From positions 1-64,000 of the forward strand of contig QYLO01000007.1 in NCBI GenBank assembly GCA_022766165.1: 64,000 nucleotides of DNA. Reading direction: 5' to 3'. The DNA is from Candidatus Electrothrix gigas. Lineage in GTDB: Bacteria; Desulfobacterota; Desulfobulbia; Desulfobulbales; Desulfobulbaceae. Below the pieces are notes generated by a model. It had not been told where the DNA came from. It ran no database searches and saw nothing but the letters and a program-made list of their open reading frames with translations. The translations under genes were made by a program, and so were the position numbers. The first letter of the stretch is position 1, and each line of letters opens with the position of its first letter. Shown one piece after another: positions 9,360 to 16,645 of this stretch.

Positions 9360-9935
9360 TTAAAATCCATAACGACTCTTGTCACCAATGTCAAAATGCA
9401 GGGGCATACGCCATTTTGCAAGACAAAGCCAGGTCAGTAAAAAAGCGGCTGGCAAAAGAAAGTAGGGTTCAGCAGTGGAAAAACCAAACAGGCTACTCAG
9501 GATAGAACAGCAGAGGAACAGGGGAACCAAAGGAAGCCCGATAATACGAAAGCAGAGCGACTCTTTTATCGCAAATATCCCGGCACTGACATAAAAAAAG
9601 CCCAGACTGATCTGTGCTAAGATATCTGCTAAGGCTGCAAAAGGAGTTGTTTCTTTGAGGGCATAGGCAAAGGCAAGAATCACAAAGGCGATCCAGCTCA
9701 CAACAGGGAAAAACCAGCGAAATTTTGGGTCGTACAGATGAACATCCGCACTTGCCAAGGCAATGCCAGCAGCAAAGACAGGTAAATAAAAAACACCGAG
9801 TATTTGTACTCCTATAATTCGTTCAATGCTGTACAACAGAGCGGTTACAGCAGCAATGGTCAGCCCTGTTCGATAGAGGAAAACAGTCAGGTTGTCCAAG
9901 GGGGTCATTTTGGGAGTATGTTCGGGAGTTGCCAT
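9360..9935 (-). CDS. DUF2301 family integral membrane protein
   Basis: This 191-residue protein has about six hydrophobic segments. Its N-terminal LYRTGLTIAAVTALL, the middle AIKESLCFRIIGLPLVPLFL and the C-terminal HFDIGDKSRYGF match what I recall of DUF2301 proteins of cyanobacteria and proteobacteria, which end in a similar DIGDKS motif. The function of this family is not known. The gene is convergent with the dual-CXXC gene (13 bp apart) and lies just downstream of the primase-helicase gene (42 bp gap), so it may be the second gene of that transcript. Confidence 0.8.
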   Translation of the reverse strand: MATPEHTPKMTPLDNLTVFLYRTGLTIAAVTALLYSIERIIGVQILGVFYLPVFAAGIALASADVHLYDPKFRWFFPVVSWIAFVILAFAYALKETTPFAALADILAQISLGFFYVSAGIFAIKESLCFRIIGLPLVPLFLCCSILSSLFGFSTAEPYFLLPAAFLLTWLCLAKWRMPLHFDIGDKSRYGF

Positions 9936-9977
9936 AATAATGGATAATAATGTATGGAATAAGGAAGTTGAGTCTTT

Positions 9978-11774
9978 TTATTGCTCAGTAAAGCCCCAAA
10001 AGGGATAATCAAGTTGATACGAACCAATAAGGCCCGGTGTATGTTCGCGGCTGGCGACCAACCAGAGCGCATTTTTTCGCTCCTCTGGCCGGGTATTACT
10101 AAAGGGGTCCCATTGCGGCAGCAAGACCATTGCGTTGTCAGCCGAGTATTCAATATCACCTGATCCCTTAAAGGCGCCCAACTGGGGCTGTTTATCATAC
10201 TGCCCATCATCGCCACGTGTTAGCTCAGAAATCACCAAAAAAGAGACATTCAGCTCATCACGCAGGGCCTCAAGATGACGGAGCCAGGCATCAATGCCGG
10301 TTCGTCGTTCGGAAAAATCCTTAAACGGCAGCTTATGGAGACTGTCAATGATCACCATTGTGTACTCAGACTGATGTTCATGACGGAGAAAATCAATGTG
10401 GCTGCGCATAAGTTGCGGGTCAAGTTGACGGTCTGTAACCACCCGGAGCCACGGCAGGAGGTCTTGCAATGTAACCTTGGCGGCTGCGAGTCGTTGTTGC
10501 TCCTGCTCAGTAAGGGTATGAAGGCTCTGGAGCTGCTCCGCACTCAACCTGCTTAAACGGCACAGGGTGCGCTGATAAATTTTTTGGCGACCATTTTCAA
10601 AGTCATAATAAATCACAGGAACCTTGCGCCGTGCCATCTCGGTTGCCACCTGAATAAAAAAGCAGGACTTACCTGCCTTGGGTAAACCACCCATGATGTT
10701 GACCCCGTGCAAACCGCCTAGGGCCTTGTCCATCTTGCTGAACCCAGAGACCATTGTCTGATAGTTTTCCCCGCCTTGCAGGCCGAGTTGTTCCTCAAAA
10801 TGAAGAAATTCCCGTTCTGGTGAGCTAAACGGAGAAAATGCCTTGGCCTCCCGCACCAGTTGAAAAAACGCCTGTTGAAATCCCTTGCCCTGTTCTTTGG
10901 CCAGTTGCATAAGATTAAACTCTCTTGGAGCAGTATCTGGCCAACGAATCATTCTGATTTTAAACCCTATCCGGGTGGCAAACTCACGAGCAGCGGCAAT
11001 GGATTCCGGGTTATGAGCTACACAGAGAAAAACAGTGTTCAGCCAAGCCAGTCGTTTTGCTTTGAGGTGGGCAAATTCACTGATATCAGGCAGCGCAATA
11101 CCAGGAAGCCCTATCTGCCGGACAGCAAGCAGGTTGTCTTCTCCCTCAACGATCACAAGGCTACCGTTTTCACAGCGTTGAATATCCTCTAGGTTAAAAA
11201 GACGGAATCCATCTTGGGCAAAATTTTCATTGCCGTGCCAAAAGGTGTCTTCAGGCCTGTCTGGGTGGACACAGCGGGCTGTGTAGCAGTTTCCGTCTGC
11301 TTGAATAAAGGGATAAACCAGATAACGTCCGTTATACCCAATTTTCATTTCTCGCAAAACAGCCTGAGATATTCCACATTGGGCAAAACGATGTATCAAA
11401 TCATCGGTCATCCTCTCCATAAAATCAGATAGCTCATGGTTGATATTCTTGACTGGATAGTTGATCTGACTGGCAACATAGTCCCGGTCCGGGTCAAAAC
11501 CAGGGGCCAGATTCATATCAAGATGGGCTTGTCGGGCAAAATGAAGCGGAAAACCACCTGGTGAACAGCGATTGAGGCAACGATAGTACCCGTGAAAATA
11601 GCTTTCCGGGTTCAGGAAAACAACAAGCGATTGCCTTCTTTTTGTTGTCTTTTTATCAGAGTGACTGCCGGATTGAACACAGAACGGACAGGTTGCTGTC
11701 AGGGCGTTATTATGCTGTTTTGCATCAGGAAGTTGCCTGAGATAGAAAGCTGTTACCGGGTCGGTGTGGTTCAT
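9978..11774 (-). CDS. Primase-helicase (TOPRIM plus RecA/DnaB-type ATPase), Twinkle-like
   Basis: The protein has 598 residues. The N-terminus has a CHC2-like zinc-finger arrangement (CPFCVQSGSH, then YRCLNRC). Residues about 150-300 form a TOPRIM-like region with LVIVEGEDNLLAVRQIGL, but the expected DxD motif is replaced by FLCVAHNPES, so primase catalysis is doubtful. A RecA/DnaB-type ATPase follows from about residue 335: Walker A MGGLPKAGKSCF, Walker B YTMVIIDSLHKLP, and later VISELTRGDD. The combination resembles phage T7 gp4 and mitochondrial Twinkle. No phage structural genes flank it, so it may be a relic of a mobile element or have a repair role. It sits between a Uma2 gene and the DUF2301 gene. 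Confidence 0.82.
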   Translation of the reverse strand: MNHTDPVTAFYLRQLPDAKQHNNALTATCPFCVQSGSHSDKKTTKRRQSLVVFLNPESYFHGYYRCLNRCSPGGFPLHFARQAHLDMNLAPGFDPDRDYVASQINYPVKNINHELSDFMERMTDDLIHRFAQCGISQAVLREMKIGYNGRYLVYPFIQADGNCYTARCVHPDRPEDTFWHGNENFAQDGFRLFNLEDIQRCENGSLVIVEGEDNLLAVRQIGLPGIALPDISEFAHLKAKRLAWLNTVFLCVAHNPESIAAAREFATRIGFKIRMIRWPDTAPREFNLMQLAKEQGKGFQQAFFQLVREAKAFSPFSSPEREFLHFEEQLGLQGGENYQTMVSGFSKMDKALGGLHGVNIMGGLPKAGKSCFFIQVATEMARRKVPVIYYDFENGRQKIYQRTLCRLSRLSAEQLQSLHTLTEQEQQRLAAAKVTLQDLLPWLRVVTDRQLDPQLMRSHIDFLRHEHQSEYTMVIIDSLHKLPFKDFSERRTGIDAWLRHLEALRDELNVSFLVISELTRGDDGQYDKQPQLGAFKGSGDIEYSADNAMVLLPQWDPFSNTRPEERKNALWLVASREHTPGLIGSYQLDYPFWGFTEQ

Positions 11775-11810
11775 AGTCAGTATCTTTACTTACTCTTTGT
11801 TTCTCTTTGT

Positions 11811-12431
11811 TTACTCATCAATAAACACGGAAGCCAACGCTATCTGAAGCTGATCAAATTGGTCCGAGGTTAGAACATCGTTGCGGTCTACAACCCGTGC
11901 TTTGCCGTATTGACTCTCCTGACTGTTTTGACTGTTGTTTATCAAAGTATAGAGCATGGCGATTTTATCCGTGGGATGGAGCAACCAGTACTCTGTTACA
12001 CCGTGCTGTTCATAGAGAAGGCGTTTAACTTTGAGATCTTTGGCTGCGGTGGAGGGCGATAATATTTCAATCACTAGGTCTGGTGCGCCAACGCAACCAC
12101 GATCATCCAGTTTTTTCCGATCACAGATAACCGAGATGTCTGGTTGAACAACCGTGGTGATTGCTATGTCTTCTGTATCGTCTGCTGTTTTCGTCTTTGG
12201 CGTATCTGGTAAGCGAACGTCAAAGGGTGCTGGATACACCTCACAGTTTTTTTCTTTAAAATGATCGAATAAGGCATAAAAAATTCTGGATAACACAGCC
12301 TGATGGAGTCGCGAAGGGGCAGGGGACATGGCCCAGGCTTCTCCGTTGATCAGCTCCCAGCGTTCTTGGTCATCCCAGGAAAAATAATCAGCATAACTGT
12401 ATGCGGTGTGGGATTGTTGCGGTAAGGCCAT
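11811..12431 (-). CDS. Uma2-family (DUF820) restriction-endonuclease-fold protein
   Basis: The 206-residue protein has the features of the Uma2/DUF820 family, a PD-(D/E)XK-fold group that is abundant in cyanobacteria and many filamentous bacteria. They are YSYADYFSWDDQERWELING, the acidic VVQPDISVICDRKKLDDRG, the APDLVIEILSPSTAAKDLK core and YEQHGVTEYWLLHP. The family's real biological role is not established; transposon-linked and nuclease roles have been proposed. Its stop is 36 bp from the primase-helicase start. Confidence 0.93.
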   Translation of the reverse strand: MALPQQSHTAYSYADYFSWDDQERWELINGEAWAMSPAPSRLHQAVLSRIFYALFDHFKEKNCEVYPAPFDVRLPDTPKTKTADDTEDIAITTVVQPDISVICDRKKLDDRGCVGAPDLVIEILSPSTAAKDLKVKRLLYEQHGVTEYWLLHPTDKIAMLYTLINNSQNSQESQYGKARVVDRNDVLTSDQFDQLQIALASVFIDE

Positions 12432-12605
12432 AACAGGATCTCTGAGTTGGTATTTTGCTGGATTGTTTCGGATCAGTTGCCAAATTTGAGCGGGAAAGGT
12501 AGTATTACCGTTCGTACAAAGATGATAGATGTTTTTTACCCTATTTTTTACCCTATTCTCTCAGGAAAAACAACGAAACTGGTATCAGTGCATTGGATTA
12601 CTTTT

Positions 12606-13202
12606 ATGAACCTACGATCTCCTCTTATCCTGTTGGCTTGCCTCTGCTTTTCTCCGGTCATTGCTCAGGAAAATACAGAAAATACAGAAAGGCGTACAGA
12701 ACTTATTCAAGCCGCAATAGAACGCACAACCCATCAGGTGACCTATGACGGCAGGTACCTAGGAATTGCCTATCCTGGTGGCGATGTACCTGATAACATC
12801 GGCGTCTGTACTGATGTGGTGATTCGTTCCTACCGTAAAATCGGGATTGATCTGCAACAAGAAGTGCATGAGGATATGCGGGCGCATTTCTCTGCGTATC
12901 CCAAGAATTGGGGTTTAAAACGACCTGATACCAATATCGATCATCGCCGGGTGCCGAATCTTCAGGTCTTTTTTCAGCGGCATGGTCAAGAGTTGCCCGT
13001 GACTAAGAATGCCCAGGAGTATAAGGCCGGTGAGCTGGTCACCTGGATGTTGCCAGGGAATCTTCCCCATATTGGCATTGTGACCGATAAACGATCTGCT
13101 GATGGCAAACGGCCTCTGATTGTCCACAATATCGGACAAGGCCCCAAGCTGGAGGATATGCTGTTTGATTATCCGATTACAGGGCATTATCGCTATCCAT
13201 AA
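12606..13202 (+). CDS. DUF1287 protein, secreted
   Basis: From ATG 12606 the product is 198 residues with a signal peptide (MNLRSPLILLACLCFSPVIA then QENTENTE). The mature part matches DUF1287, with YDGRYLGIAYPGGDVP, GVCTDVVIRSYRK, DLQQEVHEDM and the late HIGIVTDKRS and VHNIGQG. DUF1287 proteins have an NlpC/P60-like Cys-His arrangement (here Cys in GVCTDV and His in LPHIGIV), so cell-wall or peptide hydrolysis in the periplasm is likely but not shown. The frame is open from 12447, but ATG 12606 gives the signal peptide and is the best start. Confidence 0.9.
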   Translation: MNLRSPLILLACLCFSPVIAQENTENTERRTELIQAAIERTTHQVTYDGRYLGIAYPGGDVPDNIGVCTDVVIRSYRKIGIDLQQEVHEDMRAHFSAYPKNWGLKRPDTNIDHRRVPNLQVFFQRHGQELPVTKNAQEYKAGELVTWMLPGNLPHIGIVTDKRSADGKRPLIVHNIGQGPKLEDMLFDYPITGHYRYP

Positions 13203-13221
13203 ATATACTATCGGGTCTATC

Positions 13222-13243
13222 GGGTAGACACAGGGATCTACCC
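13222..13243 (+). terminator. Hairpin after the DUF1287 gene
   Basis: Inverted repeat GGGTAGA (13222-13228) and TCTACCC (13237-13243) with an 8-base loop, followed by CCTACGACC rather than a T-run. It may act as a transcription end signal. The sequence also looks like part of an interspersed repeat, because CCCCTAC also ends the MITE-like element at 46856-46939. Confidence 0.4.
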
Positions 13244-13285
13244 CTACGACCTACACTGAACCCAGCAAATGTATTTTTAGAAACT

Positions 13286-13672
13286 ATGAACGCACTACTC
13301 CGTCTGCATGATAATCAAATGTCCGATGAGGGCATGCAGGAACTGACCTTTGAACTCAAAAACAGCCTGAATCAGGAAACCGACCTGACGGCGCAACTTC
13401 CCGAAGAAGCGGGTGGCCTTGGTACCAAAGGGGATGCTGTCACCATTGGAGACATTTTCATTGCCGCCCTGAGTTCTGGAACCGTTGCGGCCCTGTTGCA
13501 GGTGCTGAAATCCTATGTGGAGCGCAAGCCGACCCTGCGGATTAAAATAGAGAATGCAGACGGCAGCAAAATGACTCTTGTGGCCGAACATTTCAATCCG
13601 GGCCAAATAGAACAGACCACCCGAGCTGTGCAGCAGCTTTGCGAATCCAGCGGCGATGTCGGCAATGGCTGA
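13286..13672 (+). CDS. EACC1-like small accessory protein of a caspase conflict module
   Basis: This 128-residue protein resembles the effector-associated constant component EACC1 family. It has a beta-rich N-terminus, then a Gly-rich linker (LPEEAGGLGTKGDAVT), a hydrophobic helix (IGDIFIAALSSGTVAALLQV) and a C-terminal strand region (LRIKIENADGSKMTLVAE). EACC1 proteins are known as constant partners of variable effectors, often caspases or other proteases, in bacterial conflict systems. The gene overlaps the caspase start by 17 bp, which fits co-expression with that effector. The family match is made from memory of the pattern and could be confirmed by a profile search. Confidence 0.75.
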   Translation: MNALLRLHDNQMSDEGMQELTFELKNSLNQETDLTAQLPEEAGGLGTKGDAVTIGDIFIAALSSGTVAALLQVLKSYVERKPTLRIKIENADGSKMTLVAEHFNPGQIEQTTRAVQQLCESSGDVGNG

Positions 13673-15176
13673 ACAGGCTGAAAAACGCTACGCCATCCTT
13701 ATTGGCAGCAGCAGGTACCCGAATGAACCGGGCCTGACCGAGTTGCGCTGTCCTGAGAATGATGTTGATGCGCTGGATGCGGTCTTGCGTTCTCCTGATT
13801 TTGGTGGTTTTACCGAGACCTTTGTCTTTAAAAACCGGGCCAGTCATGAGATCCTGGAAAAGATTGAGACGGTGCTGGTTGATGCGGGTCGGGAGGATTT
13901 GGTGCTTATCTATTTTTCTGGGCATGGAAAGCTGAATCCGGCAGGCCAGCTCTGTCTTGCTACGGTAAATACCAAGATCAAGGCGCTGGGTTCCACCTCC
14001 ATTCCGGTAAGCTGGATCAAGTCCTACTTTGATCATTCTGCGAGCCAGAAAAAGGTTTTTCTCTTGGATTGCTGCTACAGCGGGGCTGTGGGCAAGGATT
14101 TCATCCGGGGTGGGGTGGATGATCAGTTGCAGCTCATGTCCCGAGGGCAGGGTACCTTTATTATGACGGCTTCCTCTGGCATTCAGACGGCTGTGGAGAA
14201 AGAGGGGGATCAGTACGGCCTGTTCACCAAGTATCTTGTTTACGGGATTCAGTCCGGCGAGGCGGATAAGGACGAGGACGGTTTTGTGGACATGCAGGAG
14301 CTGTATGAGTATGTTCATGAAAAGGTGCGGGAGGAGGGGGCGCAGGAACCCATGAAGTGGGATCTGCATGTTAAAGGTAAGCTGTTGATTTCTCGGAGTG
14401 GCAAGGCTCCCAGAGAAAAGCAGTTGCGGGAGGCAAAGAGTACCTTGTTCAGGCTGGCAGCAGAGGAACGGTTGACCGAAAGCATTGTGTTTGAGGCAGT
14501 CAAGGTCCTTTCCATTCCCAGGCAGGAAATGACAGCAAAGGATCAGGATTGCTGCCTGCTGGTCCGGCAACTTGTCAGTGCGCAGATCAGCCCTCCTGCT
14601 TTTATTGAGCAATGGATGCGTGCCTGCCTTGCCCGTCCTGCCGCACCTGCGCCGGAGGAAAAAGCCGCTGTATCGGTGAAGCCGGTTCGGATTATTTCAC
14701 CTGCTCCTGAGTTGCCAAAAGAGAGAAAAATCGGACAATATATTGATCATGGCGACGGCACGATTACTGACACTGACACCGGTTTGATGTGGAAACGCTG
14801 TTTAGAAGGCTTGTCGGGTGTGAATTGTGAAGAGGGGAAGGCGGAAAGATATACATGGGATGAAGCGGTGAAGCGTTTCAAGAATGTTGAATATGCAGGC
14901 TATGCTGATTGGCGGCTGCCAACCATTGATGAACTGAAAACCTTGGTGTATTGCAGTAAAGGGAAAAACAAAGAGGGCTACTGTAAGGGTGGTTCTGCCG
15001 TGCCGACGATCAATCAGCAGGCCTTTCCGAATGCTGAGGCATCCTATGTCTGGTCCGGGTCGCCCTATGCAAACAACTCGGACTACGCATGGGTCGTCGA
15101 TTTCATCAACGGCGATTCCAACTACGACGGCCGCTTCAACAACGTTGCGGTTCGTTTGGTACGTGGCGGACAGTGA
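13656..15176 (+). CDS. Caspase-like protease with C-terminal Lcl/DUF1566 domain
   Basis: The 506-residue product has an N-terminal caspase (peptidase C14) domain. The early strand is RYAILIGSSRYPNEPG, the catalytic His is in YFSGHGK near residue 91, and the catalytic Cys is in VFLLDCCYSGAVGKD near residue 138. A helical linker follows (about 250-365). Residues about 365-506 form a DUF1566/Lcl domain of the C-type-lectin fold (DTDTGLMWKRC, YAGYADWRLPTIDELKTL, YVWSGSPYA, VRLVRGGQ). Caspases of this kind act in stress- or phage-triggered cell death. The closing 130 bp look like a DGR variable region and would diversify the lectin-fold ligand-binding face. ATG 13656 overlaps the EACC1 gene; ATG 13665 is an alternative. 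Confidence 0.93.
   Translation: MSAMAEQAEKRYAILIGSSRYPNEPGLTELRCPENDVDALDAVLRSPDFGGFTETFVFKNRASHEILEKIETVLVDAGREDLVLIYFSGHGKLNPAGQLCLATVNTKIKALGSTSIPVSWIKSYFDHSASQKKVFLLDCCYSGAVGKDFIRGGVDDQLQLMSRGQGTFIMTASSGIQTAVEKEGDQYGLFTKYLVYGIQSGEADKDEDGFVDMQELYEYVHEKVREEGAQEPMKWDLHVKGKLLISRSGKAPREKQLREAKSTLFRLAAEERLTESIVFEAVKVLSIPRQEMTAKDQDCCLLVRQLVSAQISPPAFIEQWMRACLARPAAPAPEEKAAVSVKPVRIISPAPELPKERKIGQYIDHGDGTITDTDTGLMWKRCLEGLSGVNCEEGKAERYTWDEAVKRFKNVEYAGYADWRLPTIDELKTLVYCSKGKNKEGYCKGGSAVPTINQQAFPNAEASYVWSGSPYANNSDYAWVVDFINGDSNYDGRFNNVAVRLVRGGQ
15045..15176 (+). other. Candidate DGR variable region at the 3' end of the caspase gene
   Basis: From 15072 to 15149, 19 of 26 codons end in C and are of the kind that adenine mutagenesis of AAC codons would produce (AAC, GAC, TAC, GTC, TTC, GGC, TCC, CGC). 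The last codons, encoding VRLVRGGQ, then return to varied codons. The protein end matches lectin-fold DGR targets. No reverse transcriptase or template repeat was found inside the window, so any template would have to lie elsewhere. Confidence 0.65.
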
Positions 15177-15217
15177 TTTTGTTTACGAGGGAGACTGCCC
15201 CGTTCATAGATAACGGG

Positions 15218-15346
15218 AAGGTCAGTACAGACCTTTACTGCAAGATCCCTGCTTACCTTCGCATGAAGGTTACTGCTTATCTTCGTGCAGGGTCAGTACG
15301 TACCTTTGCTACAAGGTCACTGCTGACCTTCAGGATAAGGTCACCG
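15218..15346. repeat. Degenerate 24-bp tandem repeats, each a small inverted repeat
   Basis: Five units are seen at 15218-15241, 15242-15265, 15266-15288, 15289-15312 and 15313-15336, with a partial sixth to 15346. Most begin AAGGTCA and contain a complementary ACCTT about 10 bases later (for example AAGGTCAGTAC then GACCTT), so each copy can fold on itself. The array lies 41 bp after the caspase stop codon and before the next gene. Confidence 0.8.
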
Positions 15347-15408
15347 GGAACTTGTGTGAAGCTACTGATCAAATGTACCTCTACACCTCACGGAGAGTGG
15401 TTGACACA

Positions 15409-16155
15409 ATGACAGACATTCGCAAAGAAGAGTTGATTCGGGAAATCGAACTATTAAAACAAAAAGTGGCAGCACTGGAAGGGCAGGGTGAGCCGTGCAT
15501 TCCAACCTACCGATATCATAAAACTCGTGATCGTGACCTGACAGCATTATTCGACATTGAACGCAATGTGGAACGTGAACGCTTTGCCTCGTGGTTCACA
15601 ACACCCATAAAAGTTGATAAAGCCACAGAGGCATTTTTAGCTGAACTCATTGAAGAAAACACCCTGCTGATCGACAGCTATGGAGAAGAAGATCTAAAAA
15701 TTAAGTTTATCGGCCCTTTGCTCAAACAAGTCAAATTTACCTCCTATGAAAAACGGGTCCGGGATTTTTATGAAGTACCCATGACCTACGCCACTGACCG
15801 GTTTATCCTCAAGGGAACCGTTGATTTTATGGTAGCTCAAGGCCTGGTTGACAGTAAAACTCCCTATTTTTTCATTCAGGAATTTAAACGAAGCGAAGAA
15901 TATGGTAATCCTCGTCCGCAACTCCTTGCTGAATTGATCAGTGCGCTTGAACTCAACCAATGGACAGAGATCAAAGGAGCATACATTATCGGAGGCAACT
16001 GGCGTTTTGTCATTCTTGAAAAGCTGGGCCAGGACTCGTATCAATATTTTCTGTCCCAGAACTTTGATACAACCAAACTTGATGATCTGACCAGTGTTTA
16101 CAAACATCTTGTCTCTGTGAAGCAGGAAGTTTTCGCACGGGTTGATGCAGGATAA
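15409..16155 (+). CDS. Putative PD-(D/E)XK-type nuclease-like protein
   Basis: From ATG 15409 the product is 248 residues. An N-terminal coiled coil (IRKEELIREIELLKQKVAAL) leads into a mixed alpha/beta domain with GTVDFMVAQG and then YFFIQEFKRSEEYGNPRPQL, which has the D...ExK spacing of PD-(D/E)XK nucleases. Later strands (GAYIIGGNWRFVILEKLG) fit the same fold. Similar hypothetical proteins are common in filamentous and gliding bacteria. A GGAGAG sequence stands before ATG 15409, which is why it is preferred over the upstream start at 15352. Function unknown; nuclease activity is inference. Confidence 0.75.
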   Translation: MTDIRKEELIREIELLKQKVAALEGQGEPCIPTYRYHKTRDRDLTALFDIERNVERERFASWFTTPIKVDKATEAFLAELIEENTLLIDSYGEEDLKIKFIGPLLKQVKFTSYEKRVRDFYEVPMTYATDRFILKGTVDFMVAQGLVDSKTPYFFIQEFKRSEEYGNPRPQLLAELISALELNQWTEIKGAYIIGGNWRFVILEKLGQDSYQYFLSQNFDTTKLDDLTSVYKHLVSVKQEVFARVDAG

Positions 16156-16168
16156 TACATACGCACTA

Positions 16169-16639
16169 TGATAAAAAAACAAAAGATAGACTGGCACAGG
16201 TTACTTCGCAGCTAGAGTTGACAAAGGTTCAGGACGGTGTTTACGATATACACAGAGGCAGCGACAGTATCCGTTTGATCGTTTTGAACGAGAGATGCCA
16301 CACGCAAAACATAATGCGATCTGGCATCTGTTCAGCGGCATTCCCGGAGAGATTGAATTCGCCGCCCGGCAGTACAGAGGAAAAACGCAGGAAATCAGCA
16401 CAGTGCTGAACAGACTGTTTGAAAACTATCAGATGGAGGGAATACCTATGGCATACACAATGGAAGACTTTAAAAAAGATTATGTGAAAGAAAACCTGGG
16501 GGTGCTTTCGCCGGATGATGTGCTGCAACAATTTTCGCCGGATGATCGACTTAGGGGGCTTGCGCCGAATGAAGTGTTGAACAACTTTTCCGTTGAAGAA
16601 ATTCGGCAGTATTTGGAGAAAAAACAAAGGGAAATATAA
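16169..16639 (+). pseudogene. Decayed gene with a DWHRL N-terminus and an Rpn/DUF4351-like tail
   Basis: ATG 16169 opens a frame (MIKKQKIDWHRLLRS) that stops after 15 codons. A second frame resumes just downstream and reads YPFDRFEREMPHAKHNAIWH, then VLNRLFENYQMEGI, and a C-terminal segment with short repeats (LSPDDVLQQFSPDDRLRGLA) that ends at 16639. Together they look like the two ends of a longer protein whose middle has been lost, of the kind seen in proteins with Rpn/DUF4351-like tails. The open piece 16295-16639 (114 codons) might still be translated. It lies between the PD-(D/E)XK gene (13 bp) and argS (6 bp). Confidence 0.6.
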
Positions 16640-16645
16640 CGTAAT

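Noticed and set aside
15218-15346. CRISPR array
   Set aside because: The 24-bp units are adjacent, without spacers, and are degenerate; no cas genes.
15089-15412. Open frame across the 24-bp repeats
   Set aside because: It overlaps the real caspase end in another frame and contains repeated 8-residue nonsense; no start signal.
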